From the NCBI RefSeq assembly GCF_016623585.1, contig NZ_JAEHFY010000005.1, forward strand, positions 123,626 to 187,625: a DNA stretch of 64,000 nucleotides. The letters run 5' to 3'. The notes under the pieces were generated by a model that was given only the letters and a program-made list of their open reading frames with translations, was not told where the DNA came from and did no database searches. Shown here piece by piece: positions 9,285 to 17,351 of this stretch (within the stretch, counting starts at the first letter, position 1; each line of letters opens with the position of its first letter). The position numbers were made by a program, and so were the translations under genes. Source of the DNA: Pedobacter segetis (GTDB lineage: Bacteria > Bacteroidota > Bacteroidia > Sphingobacteriales > Sphingobacteriaceae).

Positions 9285-11165
9285 TTGAAATATCTCTTCT
9301 ATCTAAATATGTTCTTTTTTTTGATGCCTTTGGGTTTAAAGGCACAGAAACCGGTAAGCATCAACGATAAGGAAGAACAACATATTTTCACCTTTGATGA
9401 AATTTCTATTTTAGAAGACACTAGCAACCGATTAGATTTTAAACAGGTACTAAAAAGTAAATCTCTCTTTAAAAAAAACCCAAAGAGCACTCCTCAAAAT
9501 TATAACCTAAGATCTACTTATTGGTATAAAATAAATATAACCAGCAACGGAAAAAGCAAAAACGATTGGATCTTAGAGTTTTTTGATCAAACCATAGATC
9601 AGCTTTCTGTTTACATCCCTAATGAAAGCGGTTCTTATTCTGTTTATGTAAGTGGCGACGATAAAAGATACTTCGATAGGCCTTTTGCGCATAAAAATTT
9701 TGAGTTTAAGATCTCTAAGACCCTAAAAAACCAAACCGTTTATGTAAAGATAAAATCTGATCAGGTAGCCGATGTGATCATTGTGCTTAGATCGGTTGGT
9801 TGGTTTGTTCATTATGCCTTAAACGAATACTTCATTTTCGGGCTTTTTTATGGCATGATCTTGATCTTTAGTTTCTATAATTTAGTGATGTTTTTGGCCG
9901 TAAGGCGCATACAATACTTGTATTATGTACTTTATAATCTTAGCGTTGGTCTTTATGAAATTTGTAGCGATGGCCTGGCCTATCAATACTTATGGCCAAA
10001 CTCGCCACAATGGAACCAATATGCCTATGGGGTAGCTCTGTATTTTACTAGTATTTTTGCGGTTCTATTTGCTAAAAAACTTCTCCACGTTAAAGTTAAA
10101 GCCCCCTTTTTTGATCGGCTGATTATTTTATTTATCTGTGTAAGATCTTTGTTTTTTCTTGCCTGCTTACTGTTTAACCATTCTTGGTTCAATTATAAAT
10201 TCATAGAGTTTATCCCCTTAACAATTTCTTATATCGCAGGTATTGTTGTGCTAAGAAAGGGCTATAAACCGGCCCGTTTCTTTGTTTTGGGATATAGTTT
10301 CTTGTTTATTGGTTTTACCATCAAGTTTTTGATCACTCTTGGGGTCTCTTGGCTAAATTTTGATGCCTTTGCTTATTATAGCCTAAGCATCAGTTTTATA
10401 TTAGAGATGTTCTTCTTGTCGTTCTCTATCGGGGATAACGTTAGGATTTTAAAACTAAAAAAAGAAAAAGCACAAAAGCGGATCATAGACCAGTATAGGA
10501 TAAATGAAAAGCTAAAAGACAACCTTAACAAAGAATTGGAGGTTAAAGTTAACGAGCGTACCAAAGAAGTTTATGAGAAATCGGCTTTAATTATACAACA
10601 AAACAAAGAGCTTGTTGGCGCAAATCGTTTAATGAAGCAACAAGCCGATGAGATCATCAGGATCAACAAATTGCTAGAACAGGATAATACCGTATTACAG
10701 CATGATGTAGATGTGGTAACAAGAGCTAGGGTAATGTCTAACGAAGTTAATTTTGAGGATTTTAGCAGGATTTATCCCGATAAAGAAAGCTGTTATAGTT
10801 ATTTGGCAGAGTTAAAATGGAAAAATAAATTTCAATGTAGAAAATGTAGTTCAGAAAATTATTTCCAAGGCCACCAACCCCATAGCAGGAGGTGCTGCAA
10901 TTGCGATTATGATGAATCTGTAACTAATGGCACATTGTTTCAAAACAGTCGTATTCCAATTAATAAAGGTTTTTATTTACTGTTCTTGTTATATACCCAT
11001 CGCGGCCAAATATCTTCGCATAAACTATCTAAAATCTTACACATAAGGCAAAGCACCTGCTGGACCTATGGAAACAAAATAAACAAACTCATTGATCTGA
11101 AGGTTAAAAACGGAACTTTTAACGTTGATAGTTGGAGTTCATTGCTATTGATCAACAACAAATGA
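9285..11165 (+). CDS. 7TM-DISM membrane sensor fused to an IS1595-type zinc ribbon
   Basis: 626 residues. I use the TTG at 9285 because the next ATG (9309) would remove the Lys of the signal peptide (residues 1-21, ending LKAQ). Residues about 35-165 look like the extracytoplasmic 7TMR-DISMED2 sensory domain, about 180-390 hold seven hydrophobic helices, and about 395-490 form a coiled coil. The C-terminus is not a kinase: residues 486-610 match the N-terminal part of IS1595-family transposases, with zinc ligands C518, C521, C537 or C538, and C540, then a helix-turn-helix-like segment (ISSHKLSKILHIRQSTCW). The DDE domain is absent. The fusion is in frame and the protein ends cleanly. Lying 263 bases upstream of susC in the same direction, it is the best candidate for the locus's regulator. 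The regulatory role is inferred. Confidence 0.85.
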   Translation: MKYLFYLNMFFFLMPLGLKAQKPVSINDKEEQHIFTFDEISILEDTSNRLDFKQVLKSKSLFKKNPKSTPQNYNLRSTYWYKINITSNGKSKNDWILEFFDQTIDQLSVYIPNESGSYSVYVSGDDKRYFDRPFAHKNFEFKISKTLKNQTVYVKIKSDQVADVIIVLRSVGWFVHYALNEYFIFGLFYGMILIFSFYNLVMFLAVRRIQYLYYVLYNLSVGLYEICSDGLAYQYLWPNSPQWNQYAYGVALYFTSIFAVLFAKKLLHVKVKAPFFDRLIILFICVRSLFFLACLLFNHSWFNYKFIEFIPLTISYIAGIVVLRKGYKPARFFVLGYSFLFIGFTIKFLITLGVSWLNFDAFAYYSLSISFILEMFFLSFSIGDNVRILKLKKEKAQKRIIDQYRINEKLKDNLNKELEVKVNERTKEVYEKSALIIQQNKELVGANRLMKQQADEIIRINKLLEQDNTVLQHDVDVVTRARVMSNEVNFEDFSRIYPDKESCYSYLAELKWKNKFQCRKCSSENYFQGHQPHSRRCCNCDYDESVTNGTLFQNSRIPINKGFYLLFLLYTHRGQISSHKLSKILHIRQSTCWTYGNKINKLIDLKVKNGTFNVDSWSSLLLINNK

Positions 11166-11199
11166 TTAAAAAACTTGCTGTTTTGCCGCCCAAACCATC

Positions 11200-11242
11200 A
11201 GGGGTTTTAAAGCGTATCAATTTTTTTAAAATAAAAACCCCT
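11200..11242 (+). terminator. Stem-loop after the sensor gene
   Basis: A nine-base inverted repeat AGGGGTTTT / AAAACCCCT with a 25-base loop starts 35 bases after the sensor stop. There is no strong T-tract after the stem, so it could be a weak terminator or a regulatory stem; the loop contains the first CGTATC box. Confidence 0.4.
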
Positions 11243-11326
11243 CAAAATAAAAAATCGTGTCTTTGCGTATTTAAACGCTAATTTAAAAAGGTCTTAAAAC
11301 GTATCAAAATTTATAAAATCGATACG
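11213..11326 (+). promoter_or_regulatory. Cluster of CGTATC boxes upstream of susC
   Basis: CGTATC occurs at 11213-11218 and 11300-11305 in a shared context (TTAAARCGTATCAA), and inverted as GATACG at 11321-11326. A related GCGTATTTAAACGC lies at 11265-11278. The last pair forms CGTATC-N15-GATACG, about 50 bases before the predicted -33 box. This is the kind of arrangement expected for operators of the susC promoter, possibly bound by the zinc-ribbon protein encoded just upstream. Function is inferred. Confidence 0.4.
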
Positions 11327-11353
11327 AATTGCTTGTTTTCATAAATTTATTTT

Positions 11354-11384
11354 TTTGAGCAAGTACCCATCGTACCTACTTTTG
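11354..11384 (+). promoter_or_regulatory. Promoter of the susC-susD operon
   Basis: TTTG at 11354-11357, a 19-base spacer, and TACTTTTG at 11377-11384 match the Bacteroidota housekeeping sigma consensus TTTG-N19-TAnnTTTG exactly. Transcription would begin near 11390, giving a leader of about 40 bases before the ATG at 11429. Confidence 0.7.
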
Positions 11385-11428
11385 AACAACCAATTTATTA
11401 ATCTTATTCCATTCAAATTACAAAAAGT

Positions 11429-14389
11429 ATGAAAAGAATTTTGACAATTTTTATCTTCTTGTGTATGGCCATATCTTATGGCCACGCCCAAACTAACGCC
11501 AGAATTAGCGGGGTAGTAAAAGATGAGAAAGGCTTACCCTTACCGGGGGTAACCATCTTAATCAAAAACTCGCAAATAGGCACCACCTCTAACGTAAACG
11601 GCGAATACAGTTTAAATGCTCCTAAAAACAGCACACTTGTATTTTCCTTTCTCGGCTTCTCTTCCCAGGAGATAAACATAGGGGAGAAAACAACCTTAAA
11701 CGTTACTTTAAAAGAAGACATTTCTAAACTAGACGAAGTTGTAGTAATTGGTTATGGCTCTGTTAAGCGTAAAAACTTAAACTATGCAACCTCAGAAGTA
11801 TCGGCCAAAAGCATTGAAGACAGGCCCATTACCAGTTTGCAACAAGCTATACAAGGTAGGGCCGCAGGTGTAACGGTTATACAACCATCCGGCAAACCTG
11901 GCGCAGGGCTTAATTTAAGAGTAAGGGGTTATGGTTCTTTAAATGGCTCCAACGATCCGCTTTACGTGGTTGATGGTGTTCAATTATTATCAAACGATGG
12001 TATTAACCCAAACGATATTGAAAACATTACTATTTTAAAAGATGCTTCTGCCACGGCTATTTATGGGGCAAACGGTGCAAATGGGGTGGTTTTAATTACT
12101 ACAAAATCTGGCTCTGCCAACAAAACCCAAATAAGCGTAGAAAGTTATTACGGTTTTCAAAACGTAACCAAAAAACTCGATGTTTTAAACGCAAAACAAT
12201 TTGCAACGTTAATTAACGAAGAAAGAACAAATGTTGGCCAGGCACCTTTTATAACCGACGTAAGCAACCTACCATATAACACCAATTGGCAAGATGAAAT
12301 TTACAGAAGGGGCGCACAACAGAATTATCAGCTATCTGCCACGGGTGGTAGCGAAAAATATAAATATTACCTATCTGGCGGTTGGAATGCCGAAGACGGC
12401 ACATTAGCACCAGCAAGTTTCGGCCGTTACAGCATTAGGTTTAACCAAAGTGCAAACCTTTACCCTAAATTAAAGGTAGGTAGTAATTTTGCTATATCTA
12501 GGGTCAATTCTGTAGATGTTGCAGACAATAATAGGGTAAACCAAGCGGGCGTGGTTCTTTCTGCATTGTCAACTCCGCCAACCATCCCGGTTCAAAACGC
12601 AGATGGCACTTATCCGCAAAATCCTTATCAAGCATTAGAAAACCCTGTTGCAATTACCAGAGGAGCAGACAATACATCGTTCACAAACAAAATATTAGGT
12701 AACGTTTATGCAGAGTACCAACTGCCTGCAGACCTAAAAATAAGATCAACATTTGGCGTTGAGGCCAATGATAACAGAAGCGATAGCTTTATTGATCCTT
12801 TTACCACCGGGAACGGTAGGGCGTTAAAAGGCTTTGCAAGTGCGGGTTCTAACAATGAGGTGATCTGGCAAAACGAGAATATTCTTTCTTATAACCACAC
12901 ATTTAACAAAAAGCACAGTTTAGATGCCATTGGAGGGGTAACATTTAGAAAATCTAACTATACCGGCACCTTTTTATCTGGCAAAAACTTTGCTAATGGA
13001 TCAATAAAAACAGTAAACGGGGCATCACAAAAAATAGATGCAAGCAGTAATAATTCTGGCTGGGCTTATCTTTCTTATCTAGCAAGGGTTATTTACACTT
13101 ATAACGATAAATATACCGTTACAGGATCATTTAGGGCAGATGGCTCATCAAGGTTTGGGCCAAATCAAAAATATGGATATTTCCCTGCGGCATCTGTAGG
13201 ATGGTTAATTTCTGAAGAAGATTTCTTAAAAAACGTGAGCTGGTTAAGCAGCTTAAAACTACGTTATGGCATAGGCAGTAACGGAAACTCTACAGGCATT
13301 GGAGATTTTAGTTATTTGGCCAGGTACGGCGTAGGCTACAATTACCCAATCAATGGCAATACCCAACCCGGATCAATTTCTACAAGCATTGCAAACAACG
13401 ATCTAAAATGGGAGGTAAACACCACTAACAACTTAGGTTTAGATATTTCTCTTTTTAACAACAGAATTAGTTTATCTGCCGATGCTTATTACAGAAAAAC
13501 CACAGATGCTTTGGTTAATAGGCCGCTTCCCTCCCAAACAGGTTATGGCTCTATTACCCAAAACGTTGGAAGTTTAGAGAACAAAGGTTTAGAGTTTAGT
13601 TTAAATACCATCAACTACTCTCATAAGAATTTTACTTGGCAAACAGATGTTGAGTTTTCTTTAAACAGAAATAAAGTATTAAACATTTTGGGGCAAAGCA
13701 TTATGGCGGGCGGTGTTGGCGATAATGGCAACTCAACCATTACAGAAGAGGGGCAGCCAATTAGTTCGTTTTATGGGTACATATCTGATGGTGTTGATCC
13801 TGCAACGGGAAACATCAAATACAGGGACCTAAACAAAGATAACAAAATCACTGATGCTGATAGAACCATCATCGGCAATCCAAACCCTAAATTTCAAGGG
13901 GGTATAACCAACCGTTTCTCTGCCTTTGGTTTTGATCTATCATTCTTATTTCAAGGTGTTTATGGCAACGATGTTTACAATGCTTCGCGGATTGAAACCG
14001 AAGGAATGTCTGGTCCTAAAAACGCATCAACTGCAGTTTTAAATAGATGGACCACCCCTGGCCAAATCACAGATATTCCAAGGGCGGCTTTTGGCGATCC
14101 AAATCAAAACTCTTTAAGAAACTCTACTCGTTTCTTAGAAGATGGTTCTTTCTTAAAATTGAGAGACTTAACATTTGGCTATAATTTAACAAGTGTTCTA
14201 AAGAAACAATCGGTTCTAAAATCAGCCAGAATTTACATAAGTGGAAGAAATTTGTTAACTATTTCTAACTATAAAGGATATGACCCAGAAGTGAGTAGAG
14301 AAGGTGCGAACCCCTTTGCTTTAGGAATTGATTATGGCACTTATCCACAAGTAAGAACCTTGGTTTTTGGTTTAAACGCTAAGTTTTAA
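11429..14389 (+). CDS. SusC/RagA TonB-linked outer membrane transporter
   Basis: 986 residues. A signal peptide (residues 1-20, ending GHAQ) is followed by a carboxypeptidase-D-like domain (ISGVVKDEKGLPLPGVTI), a short linker with DEVVVIGYG, the plug domain (RAAGVTVIQPSGKPG, the LRVRGYGSLNGSNDPLYVVDG motif, KDASATAIYGANGANGVVLI), and a beta barrel ending in an aromatic (FGLNAKF). There is no anti-sigma-binding STN domain, so regulation is not by an N-terminal FecR link. It should import oligosaccharides with TonB energy, together with the SusD lipoprotein encoded 42 bases downstream. Confidence 0.97.
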   Translation: MKRILTIFIFLCMAISYGHAQTNARISGVVKDEKGLPLPGVTILIKNSQIGTTSNVNGEYSLNAPKNSTLVFSFLGFSSQEINIGEKTTLNVTLKEDISKLDEVVVIGYGSVKRKNLNYATSEVSAKSIEDRPITSLQQAIQGRAAGVTVIQPSGKPGAGLNLRVRGYGSLNGSNDPLYVVDGVQLLSNDGINPNDIENITILKDASATAIYGANGANGVVLITTKSGSANKTQISVESYYGFQNVTKKLDVLNAKQFATLINEERTNVGQAPFITDVSNLPYNTNWQDEIYRRGAQQNYQLSATGGSEKYKYYLSGGWNAEDGTLAPASFGRYSIRFNQSANLYPKLKVGSNFAISRVNSVDVADNNRVNQAGVVLSALSTPPTIPVQNADGTYPQNPYQALENPVAITRGADNTSFTNKILGNVYAEYQLPADLKIRSTFGVEANDNRSDSFIDPFTTGNGRALKGFASAGSNNEVIWQNENILSYNHTFNKKHSLDAIGGVTFRKSNYTGTFLSGKNFANGSIKTVNGASQKIDASSNNSGWAYLSYLARVIYTYNDKYTVTGSFRADGSSRFGPNQKYGYFPAASVGWLISEEDFLKNVSWLSSLKLRYGIGSNGNSTGIGDFSYLARYGVGYNYPINGNTQPGSISTSIANNDLKWEVNTTNNLGLDISLFNNRISLSADAYYRKTTDALVNRPLPSQTGYGSITQNVGSLENKGLEFSLNTINYSHKNFTWQTDVEFSLNRNKVLNILGQSIMAGGVGDNGNSTITEEGQPISSFYGYISDGVDPATGNIKYRDLNKDNKITDADRTIIGNPNPKFQGGITNRFSAFGFDLSFLFQGVYGNDVYNASRIETEGMSGPKNASTAVLNRWTTPGQITDIPRAAFGDPNQNSLRNSTRFLEDGSFLKLRDLTFGYNLTSVLKKQSVLKSARIYISGRNLLTISNYKGYDPEVSREGANPFALGIDYGTYPQVRTLVFGLNAKF

Positions 14390-14431
14390 TTAAAATTCAT
14401 CAGTTATAAATGCTTCAATAAAATATAAATC

Positions 14432-15817
14432 ATGAAAAAATATTTAATAATAATCCTTGCTGCAGCAACCGCACTAACAGGATGTAAAAAATTTCTGGAC
14501 ATCAAACCAGAATCAGAAATAACAGGCGCCAACTTTTATCAGGTTGCTTCAGATGCAGAATCTGGTTTAATTGGTTGTTATGATGCCCTTCAGCCAGATG
14601 CTTATTATGGTTTTGATATAGAGACCTACGGAGACGTAACATCAGACAATGCTTATGCCGGTGGTGATAATCCTGCGAACATCCAAATGGATGAATTTAA
14701 AACAGATCCAAACAATGCAAACATCTCAAGAGATTGGAATCAGATGTATCAAGCCGTTGCCAGATGTAATGACGTGATCGATAATGTTTCTACCATGGAT
14801 AACAAAGTTTTTCAAGGCAATAGAAAAAAAGAGATCATTGCAGAGGCCAAGTTTTTAAGAGCGCTAGACTATTTTAACCTGGTTAGGATCTGGGGCAGGG
14901 TTCCTTTGATCGTAAATCAAATTAAGGATACCAAACCAGAAAGCATCAATAAAGGTAACAGCGAGATTTCTGATATCTACGCTCAAATTACAAAAGATTT
15001 AACAGATGCCGTTACCGATCTGCCAAAAGACAATGAAACTGGCAGAGCTACAAAAGGAGCGGCAGAAGGTATTTTGGCCAAAGTAAATCTTACCAATAAA
15101 AATTGGCAACAAGCCGCGGATTTATGCGGACAGGTTATGGGCTTAAACAAATACAGCCTTGTTGGTAATTATGATGCTTTATGGTCTGGTAAAAACACAT
15201 CAGAATCTTTATTTGAAGTGCAATTTACCGGAGGTAACGAGGGTAATGTTATGCCGGATCTATTTTTGCCTTTCCCATTAGCAACCTATGAATTCTTAAA
15301 ATTTAGTACGCCCACAGAAGATATGATTGCGGCTTATGAGCCAAATGACCAAAGAAAAGCAGCCTCTATCATCTTTGCTGACCAATACTACGGCAAAAAT
15401 TTCCCCCATGTTTATAAATATAGAAACGCAGCGGGTTTTGCAGCGCCAACAAACGTACCCGTTTTAAGATATGCCGATGTTTTATTGATGAGAGCAGAAG
15501 CTTTAAATGAAATTAGCTATCCAAATCTAGAAGCATTGAGTATTTTAAATCAAATTAGAACTAGAGCAGGGCTTTTAGTCTCAAAAACCCTATTAGATTA
15601 CCCAACGCAAGAAAGTTTAAGGGTTGCAATTGCTAAAGAAAGAAGGGTTGAATTAGCTTTTGAAGGCCATCGCTGGTTTGATCTTTTAAGAACAGGGAAA
15701 GCCATTAGTACCCTCCAAGGAAAATACCCGATCAATAACGATAGATTACTGTTTCCGATCCCTCAAAACCAGATCGATAAAAACCCTAACCTTAAACAAA
15801 ACCCCGGATATAATTAA
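14432..15817 (+). CDS. SusD/RagB glycan-binding lipoprotein
   Basis: 461 residues. The lipoprotein signal is ALTGCKKFLDIKPE, with Cys18 as the lipid anchor, followed by the usual SusD segments: a helical TPR-like core (EIIAEAKFLRALDYFNLVRIWG), VLRYADVLLMRAEALNEI, and the C-terminal RRVELAFEGHRWFDLLRTGK plus LFPIPQNQIDKNPNLKQNPGY. It caps the SusC pore at the cell surface and binds the glycan. It lies 42 bases after susC and is followed by a strong stem-loop. Confidence 0.97.
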   Translation: MKKYLIIILAAATALTGCKKFLDIKPESEITGANFYQVASDAESGLIGCYDALQPDAYYGFDIETYGDVTSDNAYAGGDNPANIQMDEFKTDPNNANISRDWNQMYQAVARCNDVIDNVSTMDNKVFQGNRKKEIIAEAKFLRALDYFNLVRIWGRVPLIVNQIKDTKPESINKGNSEISDIYAQITKDLTDAVTDLPKDNETGRATKGAAEGILAKVNLTNKNWQQAADLCGQVMGLNKYSLVGNYDALWSGKNTSESLFEVQFTGGNEGNVMPDLFLPFPLATYEFLKFSTPTEDMIAAYEPNDQRKAASIIFADQYYGKNFPHVYKYRNAAGFAAPTNVPVLRYADVLLMRAEALNEISYPNLEALSILNQIRTRAGLLVSKTLLDYPTQESLRVAIAKERRVELAFEGHRWFDLLRTGKAISTLQGKYPINNDRLLFPIPQNQIDKNPNLKQNPGYN

Positions 15818-15824
15818 AAACTTT

Positions 15825-15850
15825 TAAAAGCCAGTTTAGGCTGGCTTTTA
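15825..15850 (+). terminator. Stem-loop between susD and the first GH30 gene
   Basis: A perfect ten-base stem TAAAAGCCAG / CTGGCTTTTA with a six-base loop starts eight bases after the susD stop and is followed by TTTA. The next gene starts only 16 bases later, with no room for a separate promoter after the stem. It probably ends most susCD transcripts and lets some read through to the glycosidases. Confidence 0.7.
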
Positions 15851-15865
15851 TTTAAAAATCTACAA

Positions 15866-17335
15866 ATGAATAAATTAACTAATAAAAACATCAAACTGAT
15901 AGCCGTACTTTTTTTGGGGATTTTCTGTAGCTGTAGCTGCAAAAAAAGTAATACGCCCCCAGTTGTTGGGCCACCACAACCCCTTCCGGTTGATAATACG
16001 CCATCAACGGTGCAGTTTTGGTTAACCGATGGGAATAAAGGTAATTTGTTTAGCCGTCAGTCTGTTCCGTTAAATTTTAATCAACAAGAAGATAAAAACT
16101 ACCCCACAATTGCAATAGATTCTGCACAAACCTATCAAAGTATAGATGGCTTTGGCTATAGTTTAACCGGGGGAAGTGCCTATTTGTTGAACAGTTTGGA
16201 CGATAAAACTCAAGATGAGACTTTAAAAAATCTTTTTTCTACCACTGATAACTCAATAGGCGTAAGTTATTTGAGAATTAGTGTTGGAGCTTCTGATCTT
16301 AATGCAAATGTTTTCACTTATGATGATGTACCAAATAGCCAAACAGATATAGGTTTAGCAAAATTTAGTATCAATCCTGATAGGCAAGACCTTATCCCAA
16401 TTCTTAAAAAGATATTGGCCATTAACCCTCAGGTAAAAATTATGGCTACACCATGGACCGCCCCATCTTGGATGAAGAGTAACGAAAGCTCTAAAGGCGG
16501 ATCTTTAAAAACAGAATATTATGCTGTTTATGCACAATATTTTGTGAAATATTTAAACGCCATGAAGGCAGAGGGGATCAATATAGAAGCAATTACGCCA
16601 CAAAACGAGCCTTTAAACCCCGATAACAACCCAAGCATGGTAATGACCGCTACGGAGGAGGCAAATTTTATTAAAAATAATTTAGGCCCAGCTTTACAGG
16701 CCGCGGGTTTAAATACCAAAATAATAGTTTACGATCATAATGCCGATGTTCCACAATACCCTTTAACCATTTTGCAAGATGCCGATGCCGCAAAATATGT
16801 TGATGGTGCCGCATTTCATTTGTATGCCGGCAGCATTACCGCTTTGTCTCAAGTACATAATGCTTATCCTGATAAAAACCTATATTTTACAGAACAATAT
16901 ACCCCTATTACAGGAAGTTTTAATGGTGATTTAAGCTGGCACATCACTAATTTAATAATTGGTGCTCCCAGAAACTGGAGTAGAAATGTTTTAGAATGGA
17001 ATTTGGCCTCTGATCCCAACCTTGGCCCGCATACGCCTGGCGGTTGTAGCACCTGCTTGGGTGCTTTAACAATCAGCTCATCATCAGCGGTTAGCAAAAA
17101 CGTTTCTTACTACATTATTGCCCATGCTTCAAAATTTGTAAGGCCAGGGGCGGTAAGGGTCTCCTCTACATCAACCAATGATCTTCCATCTGTTGCATTC
17201 AAAAATGCTGATGGGAAAAAAGTGTTGATCGTAACCAACAATGGCTCTCAAAATCAAAAATTTAACGTGAATTACATGGGTAAAACCATGCAAAGTTCTT
17301 TAAACCCTGGTAGCGTAGCAACCTACGTTTGGTAA
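15866..17335 (+). CDS. GH30 family glycoside hydrolase lipoprotein
   Basis: 489 residues. The N-terminus is a lipoprotein signal with cysteines in a row of pairs (FCSCSCKKSN), then a Pro-rich linker. The (beta/alpha)8 barrel starts with QSIDGFGYSLTGGSA, contains TPWTAPSWMKSN, the acid/base Glu in TPQNEPLNP, and the nucleophile Glu in LYFTEQYTP. A small beta-sandwich closes the protein (KKVLIVTNNGSQNQ...). GH30 includes beta-1,6-glucanases, glucosylceramidases and xylanases; the TPW.AP.WMK form points to subfamilies near GH30_1/GH30_3. It should act at the cell surface or in the periplasm. It is probably read from susCD transcripts that pass the stem-loop. Confidence 0.92.
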   Translation: MNKLTNKNIKLIAVLFLGIFCSCSCKKSNTPPVVGPPQPLPVDNTPSTVQFWLTDGNKGNLFSRQSVPLNFNQQEDKNYPTIAIDSAQTYQSIDGFGYSLTGGSAYLLNSLDDKTQDETLKNLFSTTDNSIGVSYLRISVGASDLNANVFTYDDVPNSQTDIGLAKFSINPDRQDLIPILKKILAINPQVKIMATPWTAPSWMKSNESSKGGSLKTEYYAVYAQYFVKYLNAMKAEGINIEAITPQNEPLNPDNNPSMVMTATEEANFIKNNLGPALQAAGLNTKIIVYDHNADVPQYPLTILQDADAAKYVDGAAFHLYAGSITALSQVHNAYPDKNLYFTEQYTPITGSFNGDLSWHITNLIIGAPRNWSRNVLEWNLASDPNLGPHTPGGCSTCLGALTISSSSAVSKNVSYYIIAHASKFVRPGAVRVSSTSTNDLPSVAFKNADGKKVLIVTNNGSQNQKFNVNYMGKTMQSSLNPGSVATYVW

Positions 17336-17351
17336 AATAAAACAAAGAAGA

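Noticed and set aside
10743..11165. IS1595 insertion fragment
   Set aside because: It is in frame with the 7TM protein, has no transposase remnant or inverted repeats after it, and the protein ends in its own stop; a fusion is more likely.
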